A stretch of 64,000 nt of DNA from Salinimicrobium sp035607535 (GTDB lineage: Bacteria; Bacteroidota; Bacteroidia; Flavobacteriales; Flavobacteriaceae), in contig NZ_JAYDZX010000014.1 of NCBI RefSeq assembly GCF_035607535.1, forward strand, positions 1-64,000, read 5' to 3'. The notes under the pieces were generated by a model. That model was not told the DNA's origin and did not search any database. It worked only from the letters and a program-made list of their open reading frames with translations. The position numbers and the translations under genes are program-made. Position 1 is the stretch's first letter; the number at the start of each line of letters is the position of its first letter. Positions 56,969 to 64,000 of this stretch are shown here, piece by piece.

Positions 56969-56976
56969 TATTTTTG
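56969..56976 (+). promoter_or_regulatory. Putative -7 element (TATTTTTG)
   Basis: Exact TAnnTTTG match 21 bases before the ATG of the TPR gene at 56998. The upstream region is AT-rich and no clear -33 is seen. Confidence 0.55.
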
Positions 56977-56997
56977 CGCTTCAATTAACGTTTATTT

Positions 56998-57768
56998 ATG
57001 GCTACTTACAAGAAAAGAGGATATAAGCCCAGAAGCAAGGAAGAACAGGATGCTGCTGTTGAGGAACAATCAACAACTGCCGAAGTATTTAACACTCTTG
57101 ATGAAGGGGCGAGTAAGACCGAAGAATGGGTTGCCCGAAACCAGAAGTACATTTTTATTATTATTGGTGTTGCTGCTGCAGTGATCCTTGGATATCTTGC
57201 TTACGAGGAATTCATACAGGAGCCAAAAGAGGCTGAAGCTGCCAATGAAATGTTCATGGCTCAGCAGTACTTCGACAATGCTTTGCAAGCTTCGGGAGCT
57301 CAAAGTGATTCTCTGTATAACCTGGCTTTAACAGGGGGACAGGGAAAATATGGATTTGAAGATATTATTGAGAACTACGGTTCTACCAAAGCCGGAAACC
57401 TTGCTCACTATTATGCAGGAATGGCTTACTTAAATACAAATCAATACCAGCAGGCAATCGAAGCTCTTGATGACTTCGAAAGTGATGACCAAATTCTCGC
57501 TCCCCTGGCAAAAGGTGGAATCGGAGACGCTTTTCTTCAGCTCGACCAGCCGGAAGAAGCTCTTGGATATTACGAAGAGGCTGCAAAGATGAGGGACAAT
57601 AACTTCACTACTCCCAAGTTTCTTATGAAAGCTGCAGTCACAGCTATCAAATTAGGAGATGGAGCTACTGCCGAGGAGTATCTTAACAGGATCCAGAATG
57701 AATATCCAGATTCAGTTGAGGCAAACCGTGTGGCGGTGTACCTGGGACAGGCGCAGGCAATGCAATAA
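56998..57768 (+). CDS. TPR-containing membrane-anchored protein
   Basis: A 256-residue protein with a basic, low-complexity start (MATYKKRGYKPRSKEEQDAA), a single membrane helix near residues 50-67 (YIFIIIGVAAAVILGYLAY) and periplasmic TPR repeats behind it. The topology resembles YfgM/DUF2659-type proteins linked to the Sec translocon, though this is family-level inference. It is 6 bases upstream of ribH, so the two may be co-transcribed. Confidence 0.78.
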   Translation: MATYKKRGYKPRSKEEQDAAVEEQSTTAEVFNTLDEGASKTEEWVARNQKYIFIIIGVAAAVILGYLAYEEFIQEPKEAEAANEMFMAQQYFDNALQASGAQSDSLYNLALTGGQGKYGFEDIIENYGSTKAGNLAHYYAGMAYLNTNQYQQAIEALDDFESDDQILAPLAKGGIGDAFLQLDQPEEALGYYEEAAKMRDNNFTTPKFLMKAAVTAIKLGDGATAEEYLNRIQNEYPDSVEANRVAVYLGQAQAMQ

Positions 57769-57774
57769 ACAAGT

Positions 57775-58272
57775 ATGGCAACAGAAGGAAAAAATCTTTC
57801 AGAATACGATAAGAATACGATCCCAAACGCGAAGGAATTCAGGTTTGGGATCGTTGTTTCTGAATGGAACGACAATATCACAGAAAGTCTTTGCCAGGGT
57901 GCCATAAAAGTGCTTTTGGAGAATGATGTGCTGGAGAGAAAGATCGTACGCTGGAATGTCCCGGGAAGTTTTGAGTTGATCTACGGGTGCAAGAAGATGC
58001 AGGAATCCTATGATATGCTTGATGCTATTATTGCTATAGGAAGCGTGATAGAAGGGGAAACAAAGCATTTTAATTTTGTATGCGAGGCAGTATCTCAGGG
58101 CATCAAAGACCTGAACGTGCAGAACGATATCCCTGTGATCTTTTGTGTGCTTACAGATCAAAATATGCAACAGGCTATTGACCGTTCCGGCGGGAAACAC
58201 GGGAACAAAGGTGCAGAGGCTGCTGTTGCTGCCATCAAGATGGCCCAGCTTCGCAAAGACTCCCGAATTTAG
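57775..58272 (+). CDS. ribH: 6,7-dimethyl-8-ribityllumazine synthase
   Basis: The penultimate riboflavin-synthesis enzyme, which condenses 5-amino-6-ribitylaminouracil and dihydroxybutanone phosphate. The 165 residues include FRFGIVVSEWNDNIT (about 22-36), GSFELIYGCKKM (about 64-75), IAIGSVIEGETKHFNFVCEA with the catalytic His, and a final GGKHGNKGAEAAVAAIKMA. All conserved positions are intact. It begins 6 bases behind the TPR gene. Confidence 0.95.
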   Translation: MATEGKNLSEYDKNTIPNAKEFRFGIVVSEWNDNITESLCQGAIKVLLENDVLERKIVRWNVPGSFELIYGCKKMQESYDMLDAIIAIGSVIEGETKHFNFVCEAVSQGIKDLNVQNDIPVIFCVLTDQNMQQAIDRSGGKHGNKGAEAAVAAIKMAQLRKDSRI

Positions 58273-58348
58273 TTCTTCTTTTAAAAGGCACTGTTTTTGT
58301 GCTGGTGAGTTTGCTCACCTAAACTTCGGAATTTCTGAGCAATTTGAG

Positions 58349-58356
58349 TATTTTTG
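58349..58356 (+). promoter_or_regulatory. Putative -7 element (TATTTTTG)
   Basis: Exact TAnnTTTG match 27 bases before the ATG at 58384. It could drive the 58384-mutL-rhomboid unit independently of ribH. Confidence 0.5.
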
Positions 58357-58383
58357 AGATTTCCGGGAAAATAAAGGACAGTC

Positions 58384-58683
58384 ATGCTTAAACTAAATAT
58401 CCTATCAGCAAAGAAGAAGAATAACCGGTATAATTATACGCCGCGTTATTACAAAGGGAAGGACACCGGAAATGTCTATAATTTTCAGAACAAGTTCAAT
58501 AAATACCGGGAGGCGACCAATGCGATCGATTTTGGAAGCCAATGGAAAGAGGCACGCGAAAGCAGCCGTCATCGTGGAAATCGCGAGATAAACAAAACTG
58601 TTCTTGTTATCATTGCAATACTTGTCCTTATTTTTCTGTGGTTTATAGATTTTGATTTATCCATTTTTAGCAATCCGCAGTAA
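58384..58683 (+). CDS. Small membrane protein, often misnamed riboflavin synthase beta
   Basis: A 99-residue protein with a basic N-terminal 70 residues (LNILSAKKKNNRYNYTPRYY) and one C-terminal membrane segment (LVIIAILVLIFLWFIDF). It has no similarity to any lumazine or riboflavin synthase; the name I recall for this group in flavobacteria derives from its ribH neighbour. Its stop directly precedes the mutL ATG, suggesting tight coupling to it. Confidence 0.7.
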   Translation: MLKLNILSAKKKNNRYNYTPRYYKGKDTGNVYNFQNKFNKYREATNAIDFGSQWKEARESSRHRGNREINKTVLVIIAILVLIFLWFIDFDLSIFSNPQ

Positions 58684-60540
58684 ATGACAGATGTTATTCA
58701 TCTCCTGCCAGACCATGTTGCCAATCAAATAGCAGCAGGTGAGGTGGTACAGAGGCCGGCTTCCGTAATTAAGGAATTGCTGGAGAACTCCATTGATGCC
58801 GGTGGGACAAACATAAAGATCTTAGTAAAAGAAGCAGGAAAAACGCTCATCCAGGTGACCGATAACGGAAAAGGAATGAGCACTACCGATGCCCGACTCT
58901 GTTTCGAGCGGCATGCAACTTCAAAGATCAATTCAGCCGAAGACCTTTTTAGCTTAAAGACCAAAGGTTTCCGGGGAGAGGCACTGGCCTCTATTGCCGC
59001 TATCGCGCACGTAGAGCTAAAAACCCGGCAAGAGGATGACGAAGTGGGGACTTGTATTAAGATAGAGGGCAGTGAAGTGGTATCACAGGAAGTTTGTGTT
59101 ACTCCTGTAGGGACTACTATTTGTGTCAAGAACCTGTTCTACAATATTCCTGCACGCCGTAATTTCCTGAAAAGCGATACGGTAGAATTGCGACATATCA
59201 TCGATGAGTTTCAAAGGGTAGCATTGGCTCACCCGTCAATTCAATTTTCCCTTTTTCATAATGGGAGTGAATTGTTTCAGCTTCCTGAAGCCAATTACAG
59301 GCAGCGTATTGTAAATATCTTTGGAGGAAAGACTAATGAAAAGCTGGTTCCTGTAGAGGAAGACACGGCTATAGTGAAGATCCATGGGTATGTTGGCAAA
59401 CCGGAGTTTGCTAAAAAGGGCAGGGGAGAGCAGTTCTTTTTTGTCAATGACAGGTTCATTAAAAGCCCATATCTCAATCATGCGGTAAGTGCCGCTTTTG
59501 AAGGACTTTTAAAAGATAAGGCCTATCCCAGTTATTTTTTGTTCCTGGATGTAGATCCAAAAAGCATTGATATTAATATTCATCCCACAAAGACTGAAAT
59601 AAAATTTGATGATGAACATGCGCTGTATACCATCCTGCGCAGTTCTATCAAGCACAGTCTCGGGCAATTTAATGTTGCTCCCGTGCTCGATTTTGACCGG
59701 GACTCCACTCTTGATACCCCTTATGAATTTTCACAGAAGGGTGTGACTCCGCCAAAAGTGGAGGTTGATCCCAATTTTAATCCTTTTCAGAATGAAACAT
59801 CTGGAGGAGGCGGAAACTCCTCTACCTTCAGAAAAGAAAGAACATCCGGGAACAGCTGGGAAAGTCTCTACAATGGGTTGGGCGGACAGGAACTGGAAAG
59901 TTCCGGGATGAACCAGGTGGAATTCGAGAGTGACGAGGTCACTGGAAATCTCTTTGGGTTCAGTGATGAAAAAGAGGCAGGTAGTACCACCTTTCAGCTT
60001 AACAAAAAGTACATAATTACCACTCTCAAAAGCGGGATCCTGGTCATCGATCAGCAAAGGGCCCATACTCGTATTCTGTATGAAGAGCTATTGAAGAACA
60101 TTACAGTAACTTCAGCTGTAAGTCAGCAGTTGTTATTTCCGCTTCAGCTTAGGTTTTCAACCAATGAGATAGAGCATTTAAAGGAGATAAGGGAGTCCCT
60201 GGAACATACGGGTTTTATATTTTCCGAAATAAAAAAGGATTCCGTAGAAATTACCGGAATACCTACTTTAATTTCTGAAAGTGAAGTGGCAATTTTGCTG
60301 GAGCAGCTACTGTCGGACCTTGAGAATGACGTCCCCGGAGCCGGTTTTTCCCAAATAGACACACTGTCAAAATCTCTCGCGAAGGGCATGGCTGTAAAGT
60401 CGGGAACTGTCCTTGGTCCAGCAGACCAGCAGAATATTGTCAACAGCTTATTTGCGTGTAAGGAATCAAGTCTTTCCCCATATAATAAGCCTATATTTAT
60501 TACCTTAACTGTAGACGAATTAGATAAAAAATTCATGTAG
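58684..60540 (+). CDS. mutL: DNA mismatch repair protein MutL
   Basis: A 618-residue GHKL ATPase that links mismatch recognition by MutS to strand excision. The N-terminal motifs are intact: ELLENSIDAGGTNIKI (about 31-46), VTDNGKGM (about 58-65), TKGFRGEALASIAAIAHVEL (about 93-112) and GTTICVKNLFYNIPARRNFL (about 142-161). A poorly conserved linker (about 345-435) precedes the C-terminal dimerisation domain. No DQHAxxExxxxE endonuclease motif is seen at the expected place (DQQRAHTRILYEELL instead), so its endonuclease function is uncertain. Confidence 0.94.
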   Translation: MTDVIHLLPDHVANQIAAGEVVQRPASVIKELLENSIDAGGTNIKILVKEAGKTLIQVTDNGKGMSTTDARLCFERHATSKINSAEDLFSLKTKGFRGEALASIAAIAHVELKTRQEDDEVGTCIKIEGSEVVSQEVCVTPVGTTICVKNLFYNIPARRNFLKSDTVELRHIIDEFQRVALAHPSIQFSLFHNGSELFQLPEANYRQRIVNIFGGKTNEKLVPVEEDTAIVKIHGYVGKPEFAKKGRGEQFFFVNDRFIKSPYLNHAVSAAFEGLLKDKAYPSYFLFLDVDPKSIDINIHPTKTEIKFDDEHALYTILRSSIKHSLGQFNVAPVLDFDRDSTLDTPYEFSQKGVTPPKVEVDPNFNPFQNETSGGGGNSSTFRKERTSGNSWESLYNGLGGQELESSGMNQVEFESDEVTGNLFGFSDEKEAGSTTFQLNKKYIITTLKSGILVIDQQRAHTRILYEELLKNITVTSAVSQQLLFPLQLRFSTNEIEHLKEIRESLEHTGFIFSEIKKDSVEITGIPTLISESEVAILLEQLLSDLENDVPGAGFSQIDTLSKSLAKGMAVKSGTVLGPADQQNIVNSLFACKESSLSPYNKPIFITLTVDELDKKFM

Positions 60541-61290
60541 ATGGGAAGAATGACCGAAACCGTAAAGGTTCTTTTAATCATAAACGTAATTGTATATATA
60601 GGGAGCCAGGTTTTGGGGCCGCAAGCTTATGAGCTGTTTTCACTATGGTTTATCAAAAATGAGAATTTCGGATTTTGGCAGGTGATCACCCATATGTTCA
60701 TGCACGATCCCAATAGTATTTTTCACATTCTGTTTAATATGTATGCGCTATGGGCTTTTGGTAGTCCCATAGAACAGGTGCTGGGAAAGAACAGATTTCT
60801 GTTCTTCTATTTTTCGGCAGGAATAGGGGCTGCTATTATTCACAGCCTTGTAAATTACTATCATTTCCAAAGCGGATTTACAGAGCTCATTGAAGCCGGA
60901 ATGGAACCCGGGGCAATACAAACCCTGCTGGAAACCGGCGAATATAACACGGCAATTCTCAACTCGGTTTCACAGGATATGTTGAGGGAGTTCTTTACCT
61001 CATATAATACCCCCGCTGTAGGAGCATCGGGTGCAATATATGGGATCCTGGTGGCGTTTGGAATGATGTTTCCTAATGTGGAACTATTCCTGTTATTTGT
61101 GCCAATACCTATAAAAGCAAAGTTCTTTATTCCTGCATTAATTGCTATAGATCTCTTTTCAGGATTCACGGGATATTCTATATTTGGTGGAGGGATCGCC
61201 CACTTTGCACACGTGGGAGGAGCTTTGTTTGGATTTATTATGATGTGGTACTGGAAAAAGAACCAGTTTAACCAAAACCGCTGGGATTAA
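60541..61290 (+). CDS. Rhomboid intramembrane serine protease, copy 1
   Basis: A 249-residue membrane protein with six helices. The catalytic Ser is in VGASGAIYGILVAFG (about residue 160) and the His in HFAHVGGALFGF (about residue 220). The N-terminal helix and the HMFMHDPNSIFHILFNMYAL loop are typical of rhomboids. It starts directly behind mutL and overlaps the second copy by 1 base, so they are translationally coupled. Substrates are unknown. Confidence 0.9.
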   Translation: MGRMTETVKVLLIINVIVYIGSQVLGPQAYELFSLWFIKNENFGFWQVITHMFMHDPNSIFHILFNMYALWAFGSPIEQVLGKNRFLFFYFSAGIGAAIIHSLVNYYHFQSGFTELIEAGMEPGAIQTLLETGEYNTAILNSVSQDMLREFFTSYNTPAVGASGAIYGILVAFGMMFPNVELFLLFVPIPIKAKFFIPALIAIDLFSGFTGYSIFGGGIAHFAHVGGALFGFIMMWYWKKNQFNQNRWD

Positions 61291-62201
61291 TGAGAAGAAG
61301 TGACAACATAAGAGCAAAGATTGGGATGGCTACTATGAGCGAAAAGCTCATCGCTATCAATGTTGCTGCTTTTGTGCTTTTCTTCTTTTTTAAAACTTTA
61401 GCTTTCCTCTTCAATTTTGAATCGGACTTTGTGTTGGAATGGCTCGTATTTCCTAAGGAACCGGGAGAATACCTTTTTAAGCCATGGTCAATTATCACCT
61501 ATGTTTTTTTACATGCCGGCCTTTGGCATTTGCTATCCAATATGTTGATCCTGTATTTCTCGGGAATCTATTTTCTCAACTATTTCTCTCCAAAGAAGAT
61601 GCTGAATTTCTACTTTTTGGGAGGTATATTCGGGGCGTTGGTTTATATGGCGAGTTATAATCTGTTTCCTGCATTCCAGGGAATGGGCAGGTCTTATCTT
61701 ATTGGAGCATCGGCAGCAGTAATGTCCATTCTTGTAGGGATTGCAACTCATATCCCTCATATGAGGGTAAGGCTTATCCTTCTTGGGAGTATTAAGCTGT
61801 GGTGGATAGCCGCTTTCCTGGTGATCATCGATATCATTCAGATTCCAATCTCGAATCCCGGAGGCCACCTCGCTCACCTTGGTGGAGCGGGATTTGGTTA
61901 TCTTTATGCTACCCAGTTAGGTAAAGGAAACAACATTGCATCTGGTTTTGAGAAAATGCTGGACTGGATAGGTTCTTTGTTCTCTTCAAGTCCATCTTCG
62001 CCTAAAAGGAGTAACCTGAAGACAGTTCACAGAAGAAGGAGTACAGGTACTACCGGTACGGGATTTAGTTCTCAGGTTCGGAATAAGAAAGAAGAACAGG
62101 AAAAGATCGATGCGATCCTTGATAAAATCAGTAAGAGTGGCTATGATAGTCTTACAAAGCAGGAAAAGGACTTTTTGTTCAACGCAGGTAAAGACAATTG
62201 A
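61290..62201 (+). CDS. Rhomboid intramembrane serine protease, copy 2
   Basis: A 303-residue rhomboid paralogue. The active site is LIGASAAVMSILVGI (Ser near residue 145) and GGHLAHLGGAGFGYL (His near residue 195). A cytoplasmic C-terminal tail of about 90 residues follows, with a DUF6576-like end (IDAILDKISKSGYDSLTKQE) that I recall in flavobacterial rhomboids. It overlaps the EEP gene by one base. Confidence 0.9.
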   Translation: MRRSDNIRAKIGMATMSEKLIAINVAAFVLFFFFKTLAFLFNFESDFVLEWLVFPKEPGEYLFKPWSIITYVFLHAGLWHLLSNMLILYFSGIYFLNYFSPKKMLNFYFLGGIFGALVYMASYNLFPAFQGMGRSYLIGASAAVMSILVGIATHIPHMRVRLILLGSIKLWWIAAFLVIIDIIQIPISNPGGHLAHLGGAGFGYLYATQLGKGNNIASGFEKMLDWIGSLFSSSPSSPKRSNLKTVHRRRSTGTTGTGFSSQVRNKKEEQEKIDAILDKISKSGYDSLTKQEKDFLFNAGKDN

Positions 62202-63238
62202 TGAAAGGACTCAGCTGGTTTGATAGGTTCCTGTTCCTGCTCAACATTCTTTTTGCAATAGCCCTGCTGTTTGCCTATTTACTACCTTATATTCCTCCAA
62301 GCAGTTTCGCTTTACTCTCAGTTTTTAGCCTCGGAGTGCCTTTTCTTATTGTGGTCAATCTCATTTGCATGGTCTTTTGGCTTTTCAGGTTACGCAAACA
62401 AGCACTGCTTTCCCTGGTGGTTCTTTTGATAGGCTTCAATCATGTGACTTCAGTTTACGAAATTTCATCGGAAGAGGAAGAGCTCAATCCCGATAATGTC
62501 CTGGAAGTTCTCACATACAACGTGCGGCAGTTCAATCAATATGGCTGGGCCGAAGATATTGATATTCCGCAAAAGATCGCCGGGTTTATCAAGGACGAGG
62601 ATGCAGATGTGGTTGCTATACAGGAGTACTATAAGGGCGAGTTGGATATTGCGAACAGCTTTCCTCACAAGTTCATTCATTTGAAGGAGAAAAATGCAGA
62701 ATTTGGTCTGGCTATTTTCTCAAGGTTTCCTATTATCAAATCCGGTTCCCTTGATTTTCCTACCCATAGTAATAACAATGCCGTCTTTGCAGATGTCGTG
62801 AAAAACGGAGATACTGTTAGGATCGTCAATGTCCACTTCCAGTCTTTTGGAGTAAAACCGACACTGGAGAACATCGAAAAAGAGCATTCTAAAAGAGTAT
62901 TTCTGGGAATGGGGCAGACCTTCGTAAGACAGCAGCGGCAAATGCAGCTGGTGAAGGACCTTGTTCTTAGCAGTCCCCATCCTGCGGTTATTCTTGGGGA
63001 TTTTAATAATACGGCCTACTCCTATATTTACAGGGAGCTTAAGGATATTGGCTTTAATGACGCCTACAAAGAAGCAGGTAACGGTTTTGGAAAGACGTTT
63101 GAATTGTTTGGCTTCCTTCCAATGCGAATTGATTTTATTCTGTCTGGAGAGGCATTGCAGATTCTCACCTTTTCAAATCATGAAGTGCCCTATTCAGATC
63201 ACTTTCCGATCACGGCCACGCTAAGGTTAAAAGAGTGA
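62201..63238 (+). CDS. Endonuclease/exonuclease/phosphatase family protein, membrane-anchored
   Basis: A 345-residue protein with three N-terminal membrane helices and a periplasmic-facing EEP domain from about residue 95. Metal and catalytic residues are LTYNVRQFNQYGW, VVAIQEYY, NVHFQSF, ILGDFNNTAYSYIY (Asn and Asp) and SDHFPITATL. Substrates of this group include phosphodiesters of nucleic acids or lipids; none is assigned here. The start is the ATG at 62201, overlapping the stop of the rhomboid gene by one base. Its 3' end overlaps the convergent WbqC gene by 12 bases. Confidence 0.85.
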   Translation: MKGLSWFDRFLFLLNILFAIALLFAYLLPYIPPSSFALLSVFSLGVPFLIVVNLICMVFWLFRLRKQALLSLVVLLIGFNHVTSVYEISSEEEELNPDNVLEVLTYNVRQFNQYGWAEDIDIPQKIAGFIKDEDADVVAIQEYYKGELDIANSFPHKFIHLKEKNAEFGLAIFSRFPIIKSGSLDFPTHSNNNAVFADVVKNGDTVRIVNVHFQSFGVKPTLENIEKEHSKRVFLGMGQTFVRQQRQMQLVKDLVLSSPHPAVILGDFNNTAYSYIYRELKDIGFNDAYKEAGNGFGKTFELFGFLPMRIDFILSGEALQILTFSNHEVPYSDHFPITATLRLKE

Positions 63239-63859
63239 TAACTCCTGTTGTTGGAGGTAATTCACGGCGTTTGGACCTTCGTTGAAGATGAGATCTACAA
63301 TACTCAGGTCATTTAAGAATCCGAATTTTTCCTGAAACACCTGTGGGTAAGTCTCCAGCTGTTTAGGCTTTCTGTTCTTGGCCTCAACCAGAGTTCTGCC
63401 GTTAAGCATTCCTTTAGGTTCCAGAATGAATTCGGAAGTCTTTGTAAAAGGTATGTCAGTCTGTAAACATTCCAGTACCAGTTCTAAAGTGTGGTAATTG
63501 AAATCCATCAGGAATTCGAAGTTCTGATGGTACAGCGGAAAAAACTCATCTTCGTAAAATTCGAAGAAAGGAGAGGTGCGGTAAACATTCTCCAGGGACT
63601 TCCAGTGTTGTTTCTGCCATGGAAAATCGTTTTCTATTCTTATATCCCTGTACTTTTGGTGACCAGATTTATTACCTGTGTGTTTTATGGGAATGTTCAG
63701 CAGTAATTTACCATTAGCTCCATAAATGTACATGCGGTTGCGGTAGGTCTGCTTTTGATAATTGTCTTCATTCTCAAAAACAACTTCTTTGGCCTTTAGC
63801 ATTGCTACAAACTGGGAAACAGGTCCAAAGTACGTGGGATGTAACAGGATCTTATCCAT
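63227..63859 (-). CDS. WbqC family protein
   Basis: A 210-residue protein of the WbqC family, found in polysaccharide clusters and throughout Bacteroidota chromosomes; the function is not proven. The family signatures are LLHPTYFGPVSQFVAMLKAK near the start and QTYRNRMYIYGANGKLLLNI followed by IPIKHTGN. It probably shares a transcript with the lepB-like gene upstream. The last codons overlap the convergent EEP gene. Confidence 0.88.
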   Translation of the reverse strand: MDKILLHPTYFGPVSQFVAMLKAKEVVFENEDNYQKQTYRNRMYIYGANGKLLLNIPIKHTGNKSGHQKYRDIRIENDFPWQKQHWKSLENVYRTSPFFEFYEDEFFPLYHQNFEFLMDFNYHTLELVLECLQTDIPFTKTSEFILEPKGMLNGRTLVEAKNRKPKQLETYPQVFQEKFGFLNDLSIVDLIFNEGPNAVNYLQQQELSLF

Positions 63860-63871
63860 CCAAAAATGTGT

Positions 63872-64000
63872 TTATTTAGCCTTCTTTTTTCTGAAGAAAC
63901 TATATCCGAAAAGTCCCACCAGAACTACAAGAAAGTACGGTAGGTAAGATACCGGTTCTCCCTGCCCACCTACTGTAGTGAACATACGCTCCCATCTTAT
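63872..64000 (-). CDS. lepB: Probable signal peptidase I, 3' end only
   Basis: The last 42 codons of a gene that continues beyond the right window edge. The visible residues RWERMFTTVGGQGEPVSYLP followed by a hydrophobic segment and a KKKAK tail resemble the C-terminus of flavobacterial LepB, which has a final membrane anchor and is typically adjacent to WbqC. The catalytic part is outside the window, so the name is an inference. Confidence 0.5.
   Translation of the reverse strand: MRWERMFTTVGGQGEPVSYLPYFLVVLVGLFGYSFFRKKKAK

Noticed and set aside
58304..58319. Small hairpin GGTGAG/CTCACC behind ribH as terminator or FMN riboswitch
   Set aside because: The stem is short, there is no T-run, and nothing like the conserved RFN element is seen; it is also downstream of ribH.

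Overview
The window looks like a chromosomal segment of a marine-type member of the Flavobacteriaceae (phylum Bacteroidota). Pointers are the gliding-motility lipoprotein GldI, family markers such as DUF5606, DUF3810, the DUF349 repeat protein, WbqC and an OstA-like protein, the absence of Shine-Dalgarno sequences, and repeated TAnnTTTG promoter elements, the Bacteroidota -7 consensus. No rRNA, tRNA, CRISPR array, prophage or classical transposase gene was recognised.

Layout. 1-6068 (mostly minus) holds a nucleoid-associated protein, a pRiA4b ORF-3 family protein, haem A synthase, the CCA-adding enzyme, threonylcarbamoyl-AMP synthase and a glycosyltransferase. 6347-11019 is a surface-polysaccharide block: an InaA/WaaP-like kinase facing an operon for a GT9 transferase, a LicC-like nucleotidyltransferase, a CDP-glycerol glycerophosphotransferase-like protein and a Stealth-family sugar-phosphate transferase. 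11061-15022 is housekeeping (dapD, ruvX, def, DUF5606, mazG), interrupted by a four-helix-bundle gene. 15039-24849 carries the DUF349 protein, aroE, two DUF368 lipid-carrier transporters, a TPR protein, a class III aminotransferase and an OstA-like protein. 24970-34767 is accessory: an MFS transporter, a class C serine hydrolase, an erythromycin-esterase-like protein, an MpaB-type oxygenase, and a set of small membrane proteins with their own winged-helix repressor and palindromic operators. 35096-40337 is the rel-fur-purA operon plus an M48 protease gene broken by an in-frame stop.

40338-42050 is a repeat island: tandem 128-133 bp units around a DUF559 (Vsr-like) nuclease gene. 42029-50595 has a TrmH-family RNA methyltransferase, two secreted amidohydrolase-like proteins, DUF3810 and PepD. 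50673-56859 has a cyclophilin-FKBP lipoprotein, GldI, NrnA, Ndk, Pcm, DUF721, a lipocalin-like lipoprotein and RecF. 56998-64000 is a plus-strand run (TPR membrane protein, RibH, a small membrane protein, MutL, two rhomboids, an EEP nuclease) that meets WbqC and the 3' end of a probable lepB.

Three sequence themes run across the window and are not explained by ordinary genes. (1) Arrays with a strict 7-bp period but varying sequence sit at or very near gene ends in at least eight places. (2) Two small genes, a four-helix-bundle protein and a DUF559 nuclease, are bracketed by such repeats, and each looks like the cargo of a small non-autonomous mobile element. (3) A near-palindrome close to CAAAAATGWCATTTTTG recurs about ten times between genes, usually in or beside terminator hairpins.
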